Source: Verrucomicrobiaceae bacterium E54 (lineage in GTDB: Bacteria; Verrucomicrobiota; Verrucomicrobiia; Verrucomicrobiales; Akkermansiaceae). Taken from it: a stretch of 64,000 bases of DNA. The position numbers were made by a program, and so were the translations under genes. Of the stretch, positions 59,179 through 64,000 are shown piece after piece (position 1 is the first letter of the stretch; each line of letters opens with the position of its first letter). The notes under the pieces are model-generated. The model had not been told where the DNA came from. It saw only the letters and a list, made by a program, of their open reading frames with translations, and did not search any database. The stretch covers positions 186,001-250,000 of the forward strand of contig JAKZES010000001.1 in assembly GCA_022548915.1 (NCBI GenBank), given 5' to 3'.

Positions 59179-62100
59179 TCACTGTCCGGACTCCAGTCGT
59201 TCGAGTTCCAGTTCGGTCTCCAGTTTCAGGAGTCGGTCGGTTGAAAGCTGTGCCCGGGCGTAGGCCGCCCATTCACTTTCGGGGAAGTCGTAGGTGAGGC
59301 GCTTGAAGATCGAGTAGGCCGCCATCTCCTGGCGCAGGTCCTGGTAGCACATGCCGACCCAGTACATCGCCTGGGCGCGGACCTTGGGTCCGTCGTAACC
59401 CTCCTCGGTGATGACCCGCTGGAAGGCGTCGACAGCTTCGGCGTTCTTGCCGGCGCGCATGTAGGCCTGACCGGCGCGCAGTCCGGCGGGGCCTGCCAGT
59501 TCGTTGCTCGGGAAGCGCTGCTGCAGGCGGCCGAAGATGCTGGCGGTCTTGAGATACTCGCGCTGGGCCAGCGTCATCAGGGCGGTGCCCTCGTACTGGG
59601 CGTCCTTGTCGTCCTCGCCCTTGGCAAGCAGTTCCTTGGCCTGGGCTTCGAGGCCTGCGGCCTTCTTCAGGAAATGGCTGCCGAGCCTCAGCATCGAGGT
59701 CGCGAGGAACTCGGAGTCGGGATACTTGTAGGCCAGCTTCACATACTCCTGCGCCGCGATGTCGGGTTCCTTGAGGGCTTCGTAGACGGTGGCGATGCGG
59801 TACTGGGCGCGCGAGGCGTGGATGGTCTGCGGGTAACTCCCGGTGACGGTCATGAAGCGCGACAGGGCGGCGCGGAAGCGGGTCTCCCTGGTCTCCTCAT
59901 CCTCGGCGGCGATGGCCTCCTCCATCGTCAGTGTGCCGAGAAGATACTCGGCGTGTGCCCGGGTGTCCGGGTCGCGGAACTCGTCCATCGCCTTGGAAAG
60001 AAGCAGCTTGGCACTGGAATACTCCAACCTGGCCTTCTCGGTCTCGCCGAGCTTGCGGTGGCGCTTGGCCATTTCGAGATAGGCCTCCGCCAGCGAGAAC
60101 TGGGTCCGCATGCCGATCTCCTCGTCTTCGTAGGTCTTCGAGAAGGGCTGGATGGTGCCATCGGCTCCCTTGCTGATGGTGACCATCAGGGTCTCGCTGT
60201 CGTTGCCGTTGGCATCGGTGTAGCGTGCGGCGATGGTATCGCCGTAGATCACCGGGAATCCTTCGCGGCGAACATCGTGTTCCTCGGGCAGGGCTCCGGC
60301 CTCCTTGGCATAACCGATGAGATACTCGCCCTTGAAGATACCGGTGTGCGGCCCGCTTTCACGGAGCTCGACCGAGGCCTTGGCGCCGGACTTGGCCTGC
60401 ACGATTGCGGTCACGGTGTCCATGGCATCGCTGACGTCGGCGCCGAGGTCGACCACGCGCAGGTTCAGGCTTTCCCCGACGTAGGCGCTGGTCATCGGCT
60501 CGCGGTAATCCTCCGCCATCAGGTCGAAGGTGCCGTGCGTGATCACCCGGGTCGAAGTCGTCAGCCATTTCTTGTCGCCGCCCGGTGTTTGATACTGGAA
60601 TCCAAGGTGGATGCGGTCGCCCGGCTGGACGACCAGGCCGCTGCTGCGGGCGAGCAACTCCTCCGCCGCGGCCCGCGAGTCCTTGGCCCGTTCCTGAAGA
60701 TCCTCGCGTTCCTCTTCCGTGAGCACCCCCGAGGGAGGAAGAAGTCCGGCGACGACCGGGATTGTCAGGCGGAAGCGGTCCCGCTGCTCCGGTTCGAAGG
60801 TGTTCCAGACCGATCCGCCCGTGTAGATGGGAATCTCCGGAACGCCGTGCCATGCCCCGTGCCCCCTGGGAACCCCCAGTCCTCCCGTGACCTCGATGGT
60901 GCCCGGGATACTGACGTCGAAGCCCGCAACCGCGGCTTGTCCGCCGGCCTTGCGACCGGCGTCCGTCTGCGCATAGACCCTGACTTCGGAGCCGGTGCGC
61001 AGTGCCAGGTGGGGGGCAAGCACCTCGAAGAAAAGGCGTCTCCCGTGGGCCGCCTGGAATCCGCCTTCGGGGGCCTTGGATGCGGGAATGAGGGTGTTCT
61101 TGATCTCGTAGCGGACCTTCACGGCCTCGCTGGCAAGGCGCTCTTCGGCCTCCAGGCGTTGGCGGTGGATGGGCTCAAACCCGTGATGCAGCGTGTGCAT
61201 GCCCGGGTTGCCGTCCTCGGGTTCCCAAGGGGTGACCTCGGCGTGGGCAACGATGAACTCGGGCGGGGCGAAGGAGGCGTGATCGATGCGGGCAACCCGT
61301 TCGTAGGGAATGCCGGGCCGGTTGTTTTCCTCATCGAGGTAGCTGACGTGGATGGTGCCGCCTTCGGGCACGGAGACCTGGCCTTCACCGGTCGCAGCTC
61401 CTGCCACCGGGGTGACGAGCAACTTGAAGATGCCGGTTGAATCGCCGGTTTCCAGAGCTTCGTAGTCCCGGCCTTTCCCGTCTCCGACGGCAAGGGTGAC
61501 CTTCACGCGGTCCGGGTCGCCGGAGACGTCCATGTCCGGGTCGGTGACGACCAGCGAAAGCGGTTCGTCGTGGCGGAAGCGGATGAGCTGCTCGTAGTAG
61601 GGCATGTCCTTCCGGCGCCCTTCGTCCCAGCGGGGCTCGATGTCGGCGAACTCGACGCGGGCATCGGTGAAGGCCACATCGAGGAAGCGTTCGTGGCGCT
61701 CCTTGTCCTTGGTGACGAAGCGGTCATCGACGTAGCGGACCGAGATCTTGTCACCGGTGAGGATTTCGAGGGTGTCGTTCTTGTTGAGCGTGGCGAAGTC
61801 TTCCTTCACTGGCAGCACCGTCGCGCCATCGGGCTCGGAAAGCGTCAGCTTGTTGAGGGCGGGGACGGATCCCTCCTGCTCGAGAAACACCAGATTCAAC
61901 AGCCGGGCCCGCGAACCCGGAGCGAACTTCACCGTGAATTCGGTGCCCGCCTCGTTGGCCGTGATCGTCGCCGGGCCGTTGCGGTGGTCGAGGCTGCCCT
62001 CGGGGAAGGTGGACGGATCGAAGAAGTCGTCCGGGCAATCGACGAGCGTCTCCGGGTCCTCAAGGTTGGCCCGCAGCTTGATGCCGCGCCCGAAGCCGAT

Positions 62101-64000
62101 CGCGCAGTCCCAGCCGGTGGCCCAGATTTCGAAGTAGTGGATTCCGGGACGGAGATTGATCTGACCTTCCAGTCGGCCCGGCTGCTCTTCACTGGTGATC
62201 CGACGTCCATCCACCGCGAGCAGGAATTGCGGGGGGTCCGACACGGACGGGTGCGTTCCCTCCGGAACCTTGTATCCGCCCAGATCGAGCTTGAAGCGGC
62301 GGGTCACGTCCCGGGCTTCATGGAAATAGCCGCGGAAGCGGTAGATCACGTGGGCGTTGTGGTGCCGGCCCTGCCGCTGCCACTTGACCTTGGCGGGAAT
62401 CGACTCGTCCAGCGCCTGCGAAGGACCGCTGACGTTTTCCGCGACGCCTGCGGCGTAGGTCTGGGTCATCCATCCCCACTCGAGGTGCTGACGGATCTCA
62501 TCGAGGTCGTAAACCGAACGCTCGTTGTTCGCGTGGAGGCGGTCGGTGTCATTCATGATGACCACCGATGGATGCCAGGGTTTCTCGATGGCGGCCTGAT
62601 TCCGGGGAAAGACGGCGATGGTGCTCATGTCGCCGGGGTTCATTCCTGTCTGCAGCGCGAAGGTCTTGAGCTTGGCGCCCTCCTCGGCGGCGGTGATGGT
62701 CAGTTCTCCGAGCGGATGGTTGTCGTTCAGGTCGACCTTGAAGTCGGGGACGACCTCCTTGGTCGGGATCGGTCGCCACGCCGGGTAGGTGTCGGCGGAC
62801 GGGCTGATCACCATGTTCGGATTGCGGCCCGGCTCGGAATTGCGGCCGAAGGCCAGCGCCTGCGCGCCGTTGGTCGGAATGCTCCCCTCGAACCAGCCGG
62901 TGTGGGTCCCGGTTTCCTTCAGGGTGACCCGTGAGATCGAGTCGCCGCTGGAGCTGCCGACGCTGACGGTCAGCTCGTCCACTTCGGGCGTGCGGCTGCG
63001 GTCGGGATCGATCACCCGGACGTGGATCGGGTTGCCGGGCTTGGCCACATTCACCAGATACCGGCCGAACTCGTCGGCGGAAATGTCGCCATTCTCCGCG
63101 CGGGCATCGGCGTCCATCGATTCGGCGGCGAGCCGGGCCTTGGCCGCGGCCTCGAGATTGTCCCGCGAACCCTTGGACTCAAGCTCCCGCATCATCGCTT
63201 CCATGTCCGCGGTGCGTTGTTCGGCTTCGGTGAGAAGCTTGCGGGCCGAGGCGATGAGCAGCGCGTCGGAGGCCACGGTGATCGGTCCGCCGCGCTTCTC
63301 GTCCACCAGGTTCATCTTCTCGAGAAAGCGCTCGGTGTAGGCGTAGAAGATCTCGTCGTCGCCGATCACCTGCAGCGTGCCGTCGTCGGCAGCGGGGGCA
63401 CCGAGGGCGGTCTTGATCTCGCCGCGGAACTTGGTCTTCTCGTCGCCGAACTGGCGCAGGAAAAATTGCTCTTCGTCGCCGGAGGTGGCCCAGACCTTGA
63501 CCTCGATTTCGGTGCCGGCACCCGAGACGGCGAGGGTGGGGTCGTTCAAGGTGACCTTGAGGTTCTCGCCGGGAACGATGCTGGCCTGCTCGGTGTTGGA
63601 GCCCAGCTCAACCTCGGTGGCTTCCATCAGCTTCTCACGCTTGAGCTGGACCTTGCCGAGGAGGATGCGGGCGTCCGGGTGGTTGGGCTCGCGGGCGAGA
63701 ATGGAGTCGATGTCATCCTTGGCGTCCACGAATTCCTCCATGTCGTAGTGGACCTCGGCGCGGGCGTAGCGGATGTCCGTCCAGAGTTCGGGGATGCGCT
63801 CGAGTTCGAGTTCGTTGAGGGTGTTCAGGGCGCCATCGAAGTCCCTGGCAAGACGCTCCGCTCCCGCCCGGCGCAGGGTGGCCTGGTGCCGCAGGGGGAC
63901 CTCGGCGAAGTCCTCGTTGTTCTCGGTGCGGGTGAAGATCTCATGCGCCTGCCGGAGCTGGCCGCGCTGGATGGCGATGTCGCCGTAGGCGAGTTCGATG
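59179..64000 (-). CDS. Giant exported TPR/beta-repeat protein (paralogue 1), 5' end outside window
   Basis: At least 1,606 residues; the frame is still open at base 64000, where it reads IELAYGDIAIQRGQLRQAHE, matching the TPR region of the second giant (IAYAELAFRKGALPTARAWF). An in-frame ATG at 63741 is not the start. The region contains TPR helices, then beta domains with the E-T-G/S-x-x-(S/T)-G-x-F motif (KETGTHTGWFEG, LETGDSTGIFK, RESGPHTGIFKG) and C-terminal YbgF-like TPRs (FRAALSRFMTVTGSYPQTIH, YDFPESEWAAYARAQL). It is a tandem paralogue of the gene at 51420 along its length. N-terminal signal not visible. Confidence 0.88.
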   Translation of the reverse strand, partial: IELAYGDIAIQRGQLRQAHEIFTRTENNEDFAEVPLRHQATLRRAGAERLARDFDGALNTLNELELERIPELWTDIRYARAEVHYDMEEFVDAKDDIDSILAREPNHPDARILLGKVQLKREKLMEATEVELGSNTEQASIVPGENLKVTLNDPTLAVSGAGTEIEVKVWATSGDEEQFFLRQFGDEKTKFRGEIKTALGAPAADDGTLQVIGDDEIFYAYTERFLEKMNLVDEKRGGPITVASDALLIASARKLLTEAEQRTADMEAMMRELESKGSRDNLEAAAKARLAAESMDADARAENGDISADEFGRYLVNVAKPGNPIHVRVIDPDRSRTPEVDELTVSVGSSSGDSISRVTLKETGTHTGWFEGSIPTNGAQALAFGRNSEPGRNPNMVISPSADTYPAWRPIPTKEVVPDFKVDLNDNHPLGELTITAAEEGAKLKTFALQTGMNPGDMSTIAVFPRNQAAIEKPWHPSVVIMNDTDRLHANNERSVYDLDEIRQHLEWGWMTQTYAAGVAENVSGPSQALDESIPAKVKWQRQGRHHNAHVIYRFRGYFHEARDVTRRFKLDLGGYKVPEGTHPSVSDPPQFLLAVDGRRITSEEQPGRLEGQINLRPGIHYFEIWATGWDCAIGFGRGIKLRANLEDPETLVDCPDDFFDPSTFPEGSLDHRNGPATITANEAGTEFTVKFAPGSRARLLNLVFLEQEGSVPALNKLTLSEPDGATVLPVKEDFATLNKNDTLEILTGDKISVRYVDDRFVTKDKERHERFLDVAFTDARVEFADIEPRWDEGRRKDMPYYEQLIRFRHDEPLSLVVTDPDMDVSGDPDRVKVTLAVGDGKGRDYEALETGDSTGIFKLLVTPVAGAATGEGQVSVPEGGTIHVSYLDEENNRPGIPYERVARIDHASFAPPEFIVAHAEVTPWEPEDGNPGMHTLHHGFEPIHRQRLEAEERLASEAVKVRYEIKNTLIPASKAPEGGFQAAHGRRLFFEVLAPHLALRTGSEVRVYAQTDAGRKAGGQAAVAGFDVSIPGTIEVTGGLGVPRGHGAWHGVPEIPIYTGGSVWNTFEPEQRDRFRLTIPVVAGLLPPSGVLTEEEREDLQERAKDSRAAAEELLARSSGLVVQPGDRIHLGFQYQTPGGDKKWLTTSTRVITHGTFDLMAEDYREPMTSAYVGESLNLRVVDLGADVSDAMDTVTAIVQAKSGAKASVELRESGPHTGIFKGEYLIGYAKEAGALPEEHDVRREGFPVIYGDTIAARYTDANGNDSETLMVTISKGADGTIQPFSKTYEDEEIGMRTQFSLAEAYLEMAKRHRKLGETEKARLEYSSAKLLLSKAMDEFRDPDTRAHAEYLLGTLTMEEAIAAEDEETRETRFRAALSRFMTVTGSYPQTIHASRAQYRIATVYEALKEPDIAAQEYVKLAYKYPDSEFLATSMLRLGSHFLKKAAGLEAQAKELLAKGEDDKDAQYEGTALMTLAQREYLKTASIFGRLQQRFPSNELAGPAGLRAGQAYMRAGKNAEAVDAFQRVITEEGYDGPKVRAQAMYWVGMCYQDLRQEMAAYSIFKRLTYDFPESEWAAYARAQLSTDRLLKLETELELERLESGQ

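Noticed and set aside
1-64000. CRISPR arrays, tRNA/rRNA genes, classical insertion sequences
   Set aside because: No regularly spaced repeats, cloverleaf-like segments with CCA-end context, or transposase reading frames were found by eye. A covariance-model scan could still reveal a tRNA I missed.

Overview
The window is high-GC DNA from a Gram-negative bacterium, most likely a verrucomicrobium of the Verrucomicrobiales (Haloferula/Luteolibacter-like). The pointers are a PEP-CTERM protein with an R-rich tail, exported proteins ending in a D-x-D-x-DG-x-(S/N)NG 'YALGL' calcium-binding-like motif, a GntR-HTH plus LacI-like-sensor regulator, DUF4159, PDZ/HEAT and giant TPR proteins next to ExbB/ExbD, a GxxExxY gene with 'cacgaatggacacgaatg'-type repeats, and weak Shine-Dalgarno sites. 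The genus is an inference. I found no rRNA, tRNA, CRISPR array or recognisable insertion sequence.

Layout. 1-6.3 kb: the end of a large membrane-anchored protein, a lipoprotein L,D-transpeptidase and argH. 6.5-14.1 kb: an accessory block with a fused restriction-modification enzyme (PD-(D/E)XK nuclease, N6-adenine methyltransferase and specificity domain, with a probable one-base frameshift near its end), a Schlafen/AlbA_2 protein, a ParA-like ATPase and an unknown protein; a NERD-domain membrane protein follows. This is a candidate defence island. 14.1-23.6 kb: housekeeping and signalling genes (Fur-family regulator, lipoprotein, STAS protein and SpoIIE-type phosphatase pair, grpE-dnaJ-rsmE, an exported CAP-domain protein, purB).

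23.7-33.2 kb: a reduced-sulfur handling island. An ArsR regulator and an SQR-like flavoprotein are followed by a DsrC/TusE-like carrier, a DsrE2-like protein, a FadL-type porin, a thioredoxin-fold protein and a lipoprotein peroxiredoxin. A second, divergent ArsR faces a rhodanese-DUF2892 protein coupled to a haem-binding DUF3365 lipoprotein. On the opposite strand are a DUF2202 protein, a CoA-disulfide-reductase-rhodanese fusion and a third ArsR. The logical flow is sulfide or persulfide sensing, oxidation at the quinone pool, sulfane-sulfur relay through TusE/DsrE2/rhodanese, and thiol redox repair.

33.4-42.2 kb: an unstable region with an exported FAD oxidoreductase, a PEP-CTERM protein, an exported Ig-like protein, one intact GntR/LacI-type regulator and several decayed fragments of the same regulator. 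A Fic gene lies between two ~620-bp imperfect direct repeats made of the regulator 3' half plus the 3' end of the neighbouring PDZ/HEAT gene.

42.2-64 kb (all minus strand): one long, tightly packed operon. Reading with transcription: a giant TPR/beta-repeat protein (running off the right edge), a GxxExxY gene in a small cassette with 33-bp inverted repeats, a second giant paralogue (2,454 aa), a small protein, ExbB, two ExbD, a TonB-like protein, a DUF4159 membrane protein, another membrane protein and a 1,321-aa PDZ/HEAT protein. I infer an energised envelope machine. The cassette appears to have supplied the start codon and signal peptide of the second giant.
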